64,000 bases of DNA from an uncultured Bacteroidales bacterium (GTDB taxonomy: Bacteria > Bacteroidota > Bacteroidia > Bacteroidales > P3). Position 1 is the stretch's first letter. Each line of letters starts with the position of its first letter. Positions 43,979-53,171 of the stretch are shown in pieces. The stretch covers positions 1-64,000 of the forward strand of contig OMXC01000002.1 in the NCBI GenBank assembly GCA_900314925.1, written 5' to 3'. The notes below the pieces were generated by a model. The model made no database searches, had not been told where the DNA came from, and saw nothing but the letters and a program-made list of their open reading frames with translations. The position numbers and the translations under genes are program-made.

Positions 43979-44052
43979 TCGGGGTGAGAAGACTCGAACT
44001 TCCGGCCTCCACGTCCCGAACGTGGCGCGCTAGCCAACTGCGCTACACCCCG
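43979..44052 (-). tRNA. tRNA-Pro (CGG)
   Basis: A 74-nt cloverleaf: acceptor CGGGGTG/CACCCCG, anticodon stem CCACG/CGTGG with loop TTCGGGA, anticodon CGG (reads CCG). Confidence 0.92.
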
Positions 44053-44058
44053 CGATAG

Positions 44059-44131
44059 TGTCCTGGCAGGGATTCGAACCCTGGACCCATTGATTAAGAG
44101 TCAATTGCTCTACCAGCTGAGCTACCAAGAC
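44059..44131 (-). tRNA. tRNA-Lys (CTT)
   Basis: A 73-nt cloverleaf: acceptor GTCTTGG with CCAGGAC, anticodon stem ATTGA/TCAAT with loop CTCTTAA, anticodon CTT (reads AAG). Confidence 0.92.
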
Positions 44132-44247
44132 GTTTTCTTTATTCTCTCGCTTGTGTTTTCGGCAACTTCATCGGCCCTGATTTAGGGCGTTTTGAACATG
44201 GACTTTGATGTTGCCTCACATTATTTCAAGTTACTCTCTTTCTATGG

Positions 44248-44320
<73 letters not shown>

Positions 44321-44331
44321 ATTGCCATTTG

Positions 44332-44414
44332 TACTCCGGGTGGGACTTGAACCCACACGCCCTTGCGGGCAAGGGATTTTAAGTCCCTCGTGTCTACCAT
44401 TCCACCACCAGAGC
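44332..44414 (-). tRNA. tRNA-Leu (TAA)
   Basis: 83 nt with the long variable arm of tRNA-Leu (TGCCCGCAAGGGCG). The anticodon stem AGGGA/TCCCT has loop CTTAAAA, anticodon TAA (reads UUA). Confidence 0.92.
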
Positions 44415-44440
44415 TTCTCTCTCTGATTTAGGAGCCTTTG

Positions 44441-44513
<73 letters not shown>

Positions 44514-44549
44514 GTTGTTTTGGTACACTTTTTCTCTCAAAAGCGGGTG

Positions 44550-44580
44550 CAAAAGTACATACTTTTTTGAAACTGGCAAA
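44550..44580 (-). promoter_or_regulatory. Promoter of the six-tRNA operon
   Basis: Minus strand: TTTG (44577-44580), 19 nt, TACTTTTG (44550-44557). The first tRNA begins 37 nt downstream. The mutS stop codon lies just upstream (44588). Confidence 0.78.
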
Positions 44581-44587
44581 ATTTTTT

Positions 44588-47224
44588 TTAATTCTTTGTT
44601 ACAATTTTTTTGATTTCGTTAAGCTTCAGTAAAGCCTCTATTGGGGTAAGTGTATCTATATCAATGTCTAATAATTTACTGCGTATTTCAAGTAAAGTGG
44701 GGTCGTCAAGTTGTATAAAACTGAGTTGGAGACCGTCAAAATTGTCTTTTGTGTCGCTCTTTTTTGCTTTTTTTGTATTTTTTTCAGCATCTGAAATGGT
44801 TCGTTTGTTTTTGGCTTCGAGCACTTGCAACATCGAGTTGGCTCGGTTGACGACAGTTGGTGGCATACCTGCAATTTTTGCCACGTGGATACCAAAACTG
44901 TGTTCGCTGCCACCCGGCATTAGTTTTCTTAAAAAGATGATACGTCCGTCTATTTCCTTTACGCTGACATGGTAGTTTTTTATTCGTTCATATTGGTCAG
45001 CCATTTCAATTAGTTCGTGGTAATGGGTGGCAAATAGGACTTTTGGACGTACAGATTTGTTATTGTGCAGGTATTCTGTAATAGCCCATGCGATGGATAT
45101 ACCATCGTAAGTGGATGTTCCGCGGCCGATTTCATCAAGTAGAACGAGGCTTCTGTCTGTTATATTGTTGAGAATACTTGCTGTCTCGTTCATCTCAACC
45201 ATGAAGGTTGATTCTCCGCTGCTGATGTTGTCGCTTGCGCCGACGCGTGTGAATATTTTATCGACAATACCGATTTCTGCGCTTTTTGCAGGACAATAGC
45301 AACCCATTTGGGCCATTAAAACGATTAGTGCAGTTTGTCTCAGTAATGCAGATTTACCCGACATATTGGGGCCTGTTACTATGATTATTTGTTGAGTGTC
45401 CCTGTCAAGATATATATCATTGCTTATATATTCGTTGCCAGGAGTCATTTGGCTTTCTATGACCGGATGCCGTCCTTCTTTAATGTCAATTATTCCGCCA
45501 GTATTAATGACAGGTCGGCAATAGTTGTTTTTTAGAGACAGTTCAGCAAAACCCAGAAGACAGTCGATTTTTGCGATAATATGAGCGTCATGCTGAATTG
45601 TATGAACATACTCTGTGATTGTAGAAATTAATTTGTTGTATAATTCAATTTCCAGAGATTGTATTTTCTCTTCAGCTCCGAGGATTTTTTCTTCATATTC
45701 TTTCAGTTCGGGTGTGATATACCGTTCTGCATTGGTTAGAGTTTGTTTTCTGATCCATTCATTAGGAACCTTGGATTTGTGTGTGTTATATACTTCGAAA
45801 TAATAGCCGAAGATGTTGTTGAACCCTATTCGTAGAGAAGGTATCCCTGTTGATTCGCTTTCTTTTTGCTGTAGGCTGATTAAGTAGTCTTTACCTGAAC
45901 CTGCCATTGAGCGTAGTTCATCAAGTTCATCGTTAACACCATCTGCAATCACACCTCCTTTCTCAATCTTAGCTGGCGGTTCATCTGTAATTTCGCGATC
46001 AATTCTTTCCGTAAGATTTTTGCAAGGATTTATTTTTTCGCTTAGTCGTTTTAGATGTTCTGACTTGCTTTCATTACATATATTCTGTACTTGTTCAACA
46101 GCGAGTAACGAACGTTTAAGTTGTTGCGTTTCTCGAGGGTTGATACGGCCAACCGCTGCTTTTGTTATAAGTCGTTCCAAGTCTCCTATTATCTTGACGC
46201 TCTGTGCAAGTTTTTGTCTCGTTTCCTCGTCTCGTATAAGAGCATCAACGACTTGTAGGCGCTCTTCAATTGGCTCGACTTCCTTTAATGGCATAAGGAT
46301 CCACCTGCGCAATAGGCGAGACCCCATGGGGGTGAGTGTTTTGTCTATGACATTCAGTAGAGTCCTTGCGTTGTCATTATTGGAACCAATTATTTCAAGG
46401 TTACGAATTGTGAACCGGTCTAACCACACATATTTGTTCTGCTCGACTCGATTTATTCGCGTTATATTTGCGGTTTGTGTATGCTGAGTGTCTTGTAAAT
46501 AATAAAGGACTGCACCAGCAGCTATTATGCCCATTTCAAGATCTTCCACGCCAAACCCCTTTAAAGAGTTTGTCCCAAATTGTTTTAAAAGCAATTCGTT
46601 GGCGAAATCAGGGGCAAAAACCCAATCGTCAAATGTGTTGCAATAGTATTTCTCTGCAAATTGATCTTTAAACCAGTGCATTTTTTTTCGCTGCAACACA
46701 ACTTCTGCAGGATGAAAGTCTGTAAGTAGTTTATCAATATATTTTAAATCGCCTTCAGCTAAATAGAACTCTCCTGTAGATACGTCGAGAAAACTTATGC
46801 CATGTATTTTATCGGTCAGGTGTAAGCCACATAAGAAATTGTTTTCTTTGACTTCGAGCACCATATCATTATATGCAACCCCCGGAGTAACTAGTTCCGT
46901 AATTCCTCGCTTAACAAGTCCTTTTGTCGTCTTTGGATCCTCAAGTTGTTCGCAAATTGCAACACGAAGACCAGCACGCACTAAACGGGGTAGGTATTGC
47001 TCGACAGCATGATATGGTATTCCGGCCAAGTCACAGTATGTTCCATGTCCGGCAGCCTTACGAGTGAGAGTAAGTCCAAGAATTTGTGATGCTGTTCTAG
47101 CGTCTTCTCCAAATGTTTCGTAGAAATCACCTACTCTGAACAACAAAATTGCATCTGGGAACTTTTTTTTAAGTTCCGCGTGTTGTTTCATGAGAGGCGA
47201 GTCGTTGTCCGTCGTTTTTGCCAT
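44588..47224 (-). CDS. mutS: DNA mismatch repair protein MutS
   Basis: 878 residues from ATG at 47224 (MAKTTDNDSPLMKQH). The mismatch-binding motif is FRVGDFYETFGEDA (Phe-x-Glu). The lever and clamp regions follow, then the ABC ATPase with TGPNMSGKSALLRQ (Walker A), SSGESTFMVEMNE and LVLLDEIGRGTSTYDG. It recognises mismatches and recruits MutL. It starts 10 nt after the second porN-like gene, so it is probably transcribed with the T9SS operon. It is markedly AT-rich compared with most of the window, an unusual composition for a core gene. Confidence 0.96.
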   Translation of the reverse strand: MAKTTDNDSPLMKQHAELKKKFPDAILLFRVGDFYETFGEDARTASQILGLTLTRKAAGHGTYCDLAGIPYHAVEQYLPRLVRAGLRVAICEQLEDPKTTKGLVKRGITELVTPGVAYNDMVLEVKENNFLCGLHLTDKIHGISFLDVSTGEFYLAEGDLKYIDKLLTDFHPAEVVLQRKKMHWFKDQFAEKYYCNTFDDWVFAPDFANELLLKQFGTNSLKGFGVEDLEMGIIAAGAVLYYLQDTQHTQTANITRINRVEQNKYVWLDRFTIRNLEIIGSNNDNARTLLNVIDKTLTPMGSRLLRRWILMPLKEVEPIEERLQVVDALIRDEETRQKLAQSVKIIGDLERLITKAAVGRINPRETQQLKRSLLAVEQVQNICNESKSEHLKRLSEKINPCKNLTERIDREITDEPPAKIEKGGVIADGVNDELDELRSMAGSGKDYLISLQQKESESTGIPSLRIGFNNIFGYYFEVYNTHKSKVPNEWIRKQTLTNAERYITPELKEYEEKILGAEEKIQSLEIELYNKLISTITEYVHTIQHDAHIIAKIDCLLGFAELSLKNNYCRPVINTGGIIDIKEGRHPVIESQMTPGNEYISNDIYLDRDTQQIIIVTGPNMSGKSALLRQTALIVLMAQMGCYCPAKSAEIGIVDKIFTRVGASDNISSGESTFMVEMNETASILNNITDRSLVLLDEIGRGTSTYDGISIAWAITEYLHNNKSVRPKVLFATHYHELIEMADQYERIKNYHVSVKEIDGRIIFLRKLMPGGSEHSFGIHVAKIAGMPPTVVNRANSMLQVLEAKNKRTISDAEKNTKKAKKSDTKDNFDGLQLSFIQLDDPTLLEIRSKLLDIDIDTLTPIEALLKLNEIKKIVTKN

Positions 47225-47234
47225 TGTTTGTTTT

Positions 47235-48101
47235 TTAGTACTCCCACATATCGCTACCAATATTGAAAATTCTTTCTTCTATTGCTGCTGCTTCAAGCAG
47301 GGCGTCTTCCCCTGTTAAGTATTTGCTTATGGATCGAGTGTATTTGTTGCTCTCTTTGGTTATATATGCACTATACATTTGGGATATGAATATGTTGTCC
47401 CAAGTTGGTTGCCCAATAGAATTCTGATCGTCAAAATTAGAACTATTCCTTGACAACAAAGAACGAACGGTAGGATTTTGCATTGGTATCCAGAATATAG
47501 GTTGTATTCCGAGGTTTATTAATTCATCTGTATCGCCAAATTTTACTTTCATTTCCTTTAGTGGAGCCAAAGCTAAACGTCGAGAGTCCTGTCGTGATTC
47601 TTGTTTGCCGATGAACCAAGCTTCTCTCAAGGCATATTTGAATATTTCTGCCCCGTCGAAATCATTTGGTTGTATTATCGTTTGGTATAATTCATTGTCA
47701 TCGTCGTCATACCCAATTTCAAGCATGATTGTATCCGCTTTGGTATACTTTTCTACGAATGCCATGTTATCAATAGGAATCTTTAATTCATCATCTTCGT
47801 AGATCGGTATCTCATTTGATGCAACGGCATTCCATATTATGTATGCGAGACTTATTTTGCCGCTTTTGTCATTTTCATCTATAGGGAAATAAATGTATTG
47901 GTTGTATTCCTCATTTAAGTCAATCGTTTTCCATATCATTGTTGACCATACAACGTCACTCTCTCTTAGAAAAGGATATGGTATATATCTTTGTTGGGAC
48001 ACCAGTGTTTCTGAATGTATCTCGTTAGGCGTATCTGCTACATTCTGTGCAAATAAACACAATGGTGCACAAATGATAAATATTAATGCAACCTTTCTCA
48101 T
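47235..48101 (-). CDS. Second GldN/PorN-family protein (GldO-like duplicate)
   Basis: 288 residues with a signal peptide (MRKVALIFIICAPLCLFAQ). It shares with the upstream PorN the blocks PYPFLRESDVVW, the WMIW/TIW-K-D-N-E segment, YLTGEDALLE and the end DMWEY, but otherwise has diverged. Tandem duplication of this gene recalls gldN-gldO of Flavobacterium, where the two are partly redundant. It is AT-rich like mutS. PorN forms the periplasmic ring with PorK; whether this copy joins the ring is unknown. Confidence 0.88.
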   Translation of the reverse strand: MRKVALIFIICAPLCLFAQNVADTPNEIHSETLVSQQRYIPYPFLRESDVVWSTMIWKTIDLNEEYNQYIYFPIDENDKSGKISLAYIIWNAVASNEIPIYEDDELKIPIDNMAFVEKYTKADTIMLEIGYDDDDNELYQTIIQPNDFDGAEIFKYALREAWFIGKQESRQDSRRLALAPLKEMKVKFGDTDELINLGIQPIFWIPMQNPTVRSLLSRNSSNFDDQNSIGQPTWDNIFISQMYSAYITKESNKYTRSISKYLTGEDALLEAAAIEERIFNIGSDMWEY

Positions 48102-48185
48102 ATCCTTTGTTAAGAAAGAGAGTTAAGAGACCTTTTGCTCTTAACTCTCTTTCTGTTGTGTTGTTAATTACCTATCTCAGATTGT

Positions 48186-49064
48186 TTAATATTCCCACAT
48201 GTCATTTTCGATGTCATATATGCGCTCTTCGATTAGTTGTGATTCTAACATGGCATCCTCACCAGTTAGGTAGTCAACGATCTTTCTGTTAAACTTGTTA
48301 GACTCACGAGTGACGTAACTATCAAAATAGCGCTGTATAAAGACATCGTCGTATGAACGTTCTGCAACATCGTTGTTTTCGTCAAATGCATTGGCGTTCA
48401 CCAAAACCTGACGAACTCGCATATCGTCCATGGGTACCCAGAATGTCCAGTCGGTGACTTCTTCAGATTGCCCAGCCCGGAGGACATTCTTGGAGAATTT
48501 GAATGACATTCCCACAATGCGTACTTTTTGACGAGTGTCCTGTTTGTCAATATACCAATATTCTTTAAGCTGAACCATTTTTGCGGTGGCAGGATCAAAG
48601 TCCTCAGGAATGGTGTCAATAAACTCTTCAATGTCACCAAATTCATCTTCTTCTCCGAGTCTTGTGCGGAGCTGCTTTCCTTGAAGGAATGAGTATGCTT
48701 TCGCCCATTCCTGCGGCACCTTCATGTCATCGTTCTCGTATACATCAAACTCTCCGTTTGAAGCGGCGTTCACAATCAGGTTGACAAGATTTATTCTACC
48801 CTGAGTGTTTTTCTCTTGCTCAAAGGGGAAATAGAAGAACTGGTTAAAACTCTCATTGAAGTCTATTTGGCGCCAGATTGTCGTCTTCCATACCACGTCG
48901 CTTTCTCTAAGGAATGGGTATGGCATGGCTTTCTTTCCAACGACAATGCCTTGCTGGTAAAAGTCATTTGGATTGTGACCTTCTTCGGCGTCAATAACGC
49001 TTTGTGCATTGCCGGCAAAGGCAAAGGCAGCAATTGTGAAGATACTTAACAAAACCTTTTTCAT
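48186..49064 (-). CDS. porN: T9SS periplasmic ring protein PorN/GldN
   Basis: 292 residues with a signal peptide (MKKVLLSIFTIAAFAFAGNA). The family blocks are PYPFLRESDVVWKTTIWRQI, FNQFFYFPFEQE, LKEYWYIDKQDTRQ and YLTGEDAMLESQLIEERIYD. PorN binds the PorK lipoprotein to form the outer-membrane-associated ring. It follows porM by 15 nt in the usual order. Confidence 0.95.
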   Translation of the reverse strand: MKKVLLSIFTIAAFAFAGNAQSVIDAEEGHNPNDFYQQGIVVGKKAMPYPFLRESDVVWKTTIWRQIDFNESFNQFFYFPFEQEKNTQGRINLVNLIVNAASNGEFDVYENDDMKVPQEWAKAYSFLQGKQLRTRLGEEDEFGDIEEFIDTIPEDFDPATAKMVQLKEYWYIDKQDTRQKVRIVGMSFKFSKNVLRAGQSEEVTDWTFWVPMDDMRVRQVLVNANAFDENNDVAERSYDDVFIQRYFDSYVTRESNKFNRKIVDYLTGEDAMLESQLIEERIYDIENDMWEY

Positions 49065-49079
49065 AGCAATATATATTTG

Positions 49080-50753
49080 TTATTTTGTAATCGTGAGTAC
49101 GCAGTTGGCATTTTGAGGAACACCATCAGGCATCATGACCTTGGCTGTAATGTAAATATTATCACCACGGTTAGCATTTCTTATAGCGGAAAGACCGTCA
49201 GGTTCAAAGGTGCTACCATTGAAATTAAACGGTTTGTTGCCAACGAATACCTCTAAACTCATCACACGTATAGATCCTCTTGGTATTTTGAACTCAAATC
49301 CTTCTTGTGCGCGTGCTGTCACAGTAACACCTGATGTCAAACTCTTTCTTGATACTTTTGCGCCATTCTTAAATCCGGCGACGGTAATCTCTGGAGCAGG
49401 TATCGGTTTTACCTTAAATGTCAAGGTGTTCATGCGTGTCGTTTTCCCTTTTTCTATAGTGGCATCAACACCCAAGACGATTTTCTTGCATCCATTAGCT
49501 GGCGTAATCATGTATTTGCCGTTACCTTCAACTTTATTCAGCTTTCCTTGACCTTCGAGAATCTTCACTTCTACATTGCGGCCATCAACGCCAGGAACAG
49601 ATGCTGTAAGGGGGTTCTCAATGCCGGAATACATAACCTGCATGTTGTCAAGCGAAATCACACCCACAGGCTCAGCGACGAAATAATTGTCAGAATATGT
49701 ATACTCTTTTGTGCCACCGTCCGGGCTGGTAACATAAGCTGTGACATTTACTTTCTGTTGGCCTACATTGTTACATACTGTACGATAATGTACAGAGCCA
49801 CTGTCGTTGCTTATCAGTTGTTGACCGTTAACAGTTGCGTTGAACTTCTGGCGAGAGTCATAGGCTGCCACATTGATGTCGGTTTCATATACACCGCCAC
49901 GAATAATGTATGTGGATTTCGGTCTTGAGATAAGTGCAATCTTGTCAAACGAGAAGTCGCCCTTGCTAACCTGCTTGTATAGCATGTTAACAGCGTCGAA
50001 TTCTGCGTTCATGGTCTCCGCCTTCATTCGAATCAGTGTTACAAGACCAGCACCGGCAACAACCTCGTCGAAGTTCTTCTGTTCCCAGGTGACTTCCTTT
50101 TTGTCTTTGTTGAGGAATGTCTGTTCCACGTCAAAGGGGAAGTTCACTTTTGCAGAGTCCTCACCAAGAATTTCTTTGACCTTCTGGCGATAGGCAATCA
50201 CTTTTTCTTTAAGATGAATAGCACTGCCTATTCCATCGGCTGTTGTTGTGCCTTGCAGGAAGAATTTTGGAGCTTCGTGTGTATCATCAAGACCTTTCTC
50301 CATCCAGGTGAAACCACCAAGCTGCAGAGCTACTTTGATGCTGTCATGGTTAAGTGTCCCGTCGGAATTGCGGAAGCTGATTGTTCTTGTCGCTTTAGGA
50401 TTGTGTTTGTCCAGGATAACATCGGCCTTGTCTGTCAGTTTTCCAATAAATTCGTACTCAAGGCTGTCAATATATGATTCAAGTTGATGCGACAATGCTT
50501 TCACTTCCTGAGCCTTGTCGTACTGCAAACGAACCTTGTCCTCGCTGTTCTGAAGTGCCATGTCGAAGTTGGCGTAGGTGTCGTCCAGTTTGGTCTGTAG
50601 GTTGATGTTGGAGTTCGTCATTGCTGTACCAACCGACCTAAAACCTTCAACGACCTCGGCCGAAACGTTCAAAGCAAGCATAGCGGTGTACACGAGGTAC
50701 ATCATTGTAATCATCCTTTGTCTCGGGGTTTCCGGACAGTTTGTTGCACCCAT
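49080..50753 (-). CDS. porM: T9SS motor/shaft protein PorM/GldM
   Basis: 557 residues. The N terminus has PRQRMITMMYLVYTAMLALN, a single transmembrane helix conserved in GldM with a membrane Glu further on (SAEVVEGF). A long periplasmic part follows, made of a helical D1 and beta-sandwich domains (VGVISLDNMQVMYSGIENPL, then EITVAGFKNGAKVSRK). PorM spans the periplasm and transmits energy from PorL to the outer-membrane ring. Confidence 0.95.
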   Translation of the reverse strand: MGATNCPETPRQRMITMMYLVYTAMLALNVSAEVVEGFRSVGTAMTNSNINLQTKLDDTYANFDMALQNSEDKVRLQYDKAQEVKALSHQLESYIDSLEYEFIGKLTDKADVILDKHNPKATRTISFRNSDGTLNHDSIKVALQLGGFTWMEKGLDDTHEAPKFFLQGTTTADGIGSAIHLKEKVIAYRQKVKEILGEDSAKVNFPFDVEQTFLNKDKKEVTWEQKNFDEVVAGAGLVTLIRMKAETMNAEFDAVNMLYKQVSKGDFSFDKIALISRPKSTYIIRGGVYETDINVAAYDSRQKFNATVNGQQLISNDSGSVHYRTVCNNVGQQKVNVTAYVTSPDGGTKEYTYSDNYFVAEPVGVISLDNMQVMYSGIENPLTASVPGVDGRNVEVKILEGQGKLNKVEGNGKYMITPANGCKKIVLGVDATIEKGKTTRMNTLTFKVKPIPAPEITVAGFKNGAKVSRKSLTSGVTVTARAQEGFEFKIPRGSIRVMSLEVFVGNKPFNFNGSTFEPDGLSAIRNANRGDNIYITAKVMMPDGVPQNANCVLTITK

Positions 50754-50806
50754 TGTCTATTCCTTTCTTTAGTTATTGTAAGAGATTTGGTTAGACGTAT
50801 GGTCGA

Positions 50807-51667
50807 TTACAGGCGTGTTTGCATAGCGGCAAGCATATTGCCATATACATTGTTGAGTTCAGCAACTTTGCGGGTGAGGGCGTCAACCTGCTCTTTGTAC
50901 TTGGTGATACCTTCGGCGCTGTCGCTGAAGTTGGTGAGCATCGTTGCCATCTTCTCTTCGAACTCTTTGTTCAGGTTCATCTGTGTCGAAGCGTTGTTGA
51001 TCTGCATCTCGTACATGGCGTTGATGCTGCTTAAGCTGGCTGACATTTTCTTCATCTCTTCAACATAGCTCACTTCGCCACCGAGCGATTCGGCGGTTTC
51101 GCGATATATGGCGGAGAGTGTTGAAATGGCCTCGGGGGCACCCTGCATGCTCTCAAGCAGCTTGCCAGCCTGGCCGGCGACTCCGTCCATATTGCTGACG
51201 AATTTGTCGGTGGCTGCTGTCACGTTGGCCATGTTGTTCATTGAATTGGCACTCTCTGCCAAGTTCTGCATGCCCTGACCGAGACGATCCATAAGTTCGG
51301 GGCTGATGTTGGCGTCTTCAAGCATTTTGTCGAGTTTTGCCGTCAGCGGATCTTTGCTTACGGGCGTGACTTCTATAGGATTGCCGTTCTCGTCAAGTTC
51401 AGGCTCCAGCATATTCTCTTCGGCCAGACCTGCAAGTTCTGGATACACAAGGCTCCAGTCCCACTCTTTGTGAGGCGGTTCAAAAGCCGACAGGAAGAAG
51501 ATGACGGTCTCGGTACCCATACCGGCAATAAGCATGATATTTGCACCAGGCCAGTGCATGATTTTGAATAGTGCGCCAATGATAACGACTGCAGCGCCCC
51601 AGCCATACAGCTTGGCCATGAAGTTCTTATACGCTTTACTGCGAACGAGATTGTCTATGAAGCTCAT
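50807..51667 (-). CDS. porL: T9SS motor protein PorL/GldL
   Basis: 286 residues. Two transmembrane helices lie in the first ~65 residues (AAVVIIGALFKIMHWPGANI and MLIAGMGTETVIFFLSAF). Charged residues Lys35, His38, Glu53 and Glu63 lie in or beside them, as expected for a proton-driven motor. The remaining ~200 residues form a cytoplasmic helical region with coiled-coil character. PorL and PorM form the inner-membrane motor. Confidence 0.95.
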   Translation of the reverse strand: MSFIDNLVRSKAYKNFMAKLYGWGAAVVIIGALFKIMHWPGANIMLIAGMGTETVIFFLSAFEPPHKEWDWSLVYPELAGLAEENMLEPELDENGNPIEVTPVSKDPLTAKLDKMLEDANISPELMDRLGQGMQNLAESANSMNNMANVTAATDKFVSNMDGVAGQAGKLLESMQGAPEAISTLSAIYRETAESLGGEVSYVEEMKKMSASLSSINAMYEMQINNASTQMNLNKEFEEKMATMLTNFSDSAEGITKYKEQVDALTRKVAELNNVYGNMLAAMQTRL

Positions 51668-51735
51668 AATGGTTGTTTTTTTGTGTTTGCTTATTATAAA
51701 TGTGTTTCTATTTTATTTATTGGGTCAGAGAAATG

Positions 51736-53106
51736 CTATCTTGCCACGTTGCTGGCGGTGCGCAGGTTGTCACCCTTCACACGGCCCAGGTAAGGCTGCA
51801 CGCAGCGGAAGCCGATGTAGCACTTGGCGGTGTCCATGAATTCGTAGGTACGGGTCTGTACCTGAATAAAGTATTTCTGGTCTTTCCAGCTGCCGCCACG
51901 AACCACTTTGCGTTTCATGGCCAGCGGGTCATCGTCCTTGGCATTGTAATTGTAGTAGGGGGTCTGTGCGTTGGCAACCTGATAGGTGGACTCGTTGAAG
52001 GCGTCCAAGCACCATTCGCTCACGTTGCCAGCCATGTCATACAGGCCGTAGTCGTTAGGAGCGTAGTGTCCGACCATCAGAGTCTTAACGCCGCCGTCGT
52101 CATCGTATGCACCTTTCAGAGGCTCGTAGTTGGCCAGGAAGCATCCGTTTGGGTTGCGCACATAGGGACCGCCCCAAGGATAACTCTGGCTGGCGATGCC
52201 GCCGCGGGCGGCAAACTCCCATTCGCTCTCGGTGGGCAGACGGAAGTCGTTGAGCTGCGAATAGTCAATGCTTTCCAAGTACTGGTTCAGCATGTTGCTA
52301 CGCCATACGCAGAATGCTTTTGCCTGGCGCCAGCTCACGCCCACCACGGGATAGTTGTCGTAGGCAGGCGACGAGAAGTAGCTGCGGGTGAAGTCCTCGT
52401 TCATGCTGTATGCATAATCATGCACCCAGCACAGCGTGTCGGGGTAGATGTTTATGAATTCGCGCTGTATCTGCGTAGAGCGGTTGTTGAGGCCTTTCGG
52501 ACGCACGGCAAATGATGTGCCGCGGTGTTCGCTCTTCGTGGCAATGCCGTTCTCTTTTCTGGAGATGTTGTCGTAATCTATATAATAGTATTCATAATTA
52601 AGTTTAGACACATCCATAACGCGGCGGTGGTTGATGTCGATGATATAGTAGCCGCCGTCAATCAAAGCCTGACGTACATCGGCATCCTTGAAGTCGATCT
52701 TGGTCTTCTTGTTCAGGATGGGAGGATCGAGAGGTTCACCGTAGGAGTCCTCTTCAACCAGAAAGCCCTCTATGCCGGCTTCGCCAAGCATGCGGCGGGC
52801 CACCGAGTCGCGTACTGCAGCCACGAACTGGCGGTATTCATTGTTGGTAATCTCCGTCTCGTCCATGAAGAACGAACCAATCTGCATCTTTCGGGGTTGT
52901 GTTGTCGTAGCGTCGCCGTAGGTGACGTTCTGCACACCAGCCCCCATTGTGTAGTTGCCTTGGTTGATGAAGACCATGCCTTTCAGGTCAATGTCCTCAA
53001 AGTATGGACGGTCGTTGACGCCGACCAGTTCACCTTTGTTTGACGAGCCGCAGCCAGCCATGATGATGGCGGTGGAGGCGGCGAGCAGGATAAACAGCTT
53101 CTTCAT
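51736..53106 (-). CDS. porK: T9SS ring lipoprotein PorK/GldK
   Basis: 456 residues with a lipobox ending at Cys19 (AIIMAGC). The body is an FGE-sulfatase (SUMF1)-like domain: GMVFINQGNYTMGAG, DETEITNNEYRQFV, VVGVSWRQAKAFCVW, RLPTESEWEFAARGG and VVRGGSWKDQKY. PorK anchors the PorK-PorN ring to the outer membrane. It follows porP. Confidence 0.95.
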   Translation of the reverse strand: MKKLFILLAASTAIIMAGCGSSNKGELVGVNDRPYFEDIDLKGMVFINQGNYTMGAGVQNVTYGDATTTQPRKMQIGSFFMDETEITNNEYRQFVAAVRDSVARRMLGEAGIEGFLVEEDSYGEPLDPPILNKKTKIDFKDADVRQALIDGGYYIIDINHRRVMDVSKLNYEYYYIDYDNISRKENGIATKSEHRGTSFAVRPKGLNNRSTQIQREFINIYPDTLCWVHDYAYSMNEDFTRSYFSSPAYDNYPVVGVSWRQAKAFCVWRSNMLNQYLESIDYSQLNDFRLPTESEWEFAARGGIASQSYPWGGPYVRNPNGCFLANYEPLKGAYDDDGGVKTLMVGHYAPNDYGLYDMAGNVSEWCLDAFNESTYQVANAQTPYYNYNAKDDDPLAMKRKVVRGGSWKDQKYFIQVQTRTYEFMDTAKCYIGFRCVQPYLGRVKGDNLRTASNVAR

Positions 53107-53171
53107 ATTGTCATTGTTTTATTTTGTTCTATAACGTGATTTCCTTAAAAATGTTTCGCGGTTAATTATAT

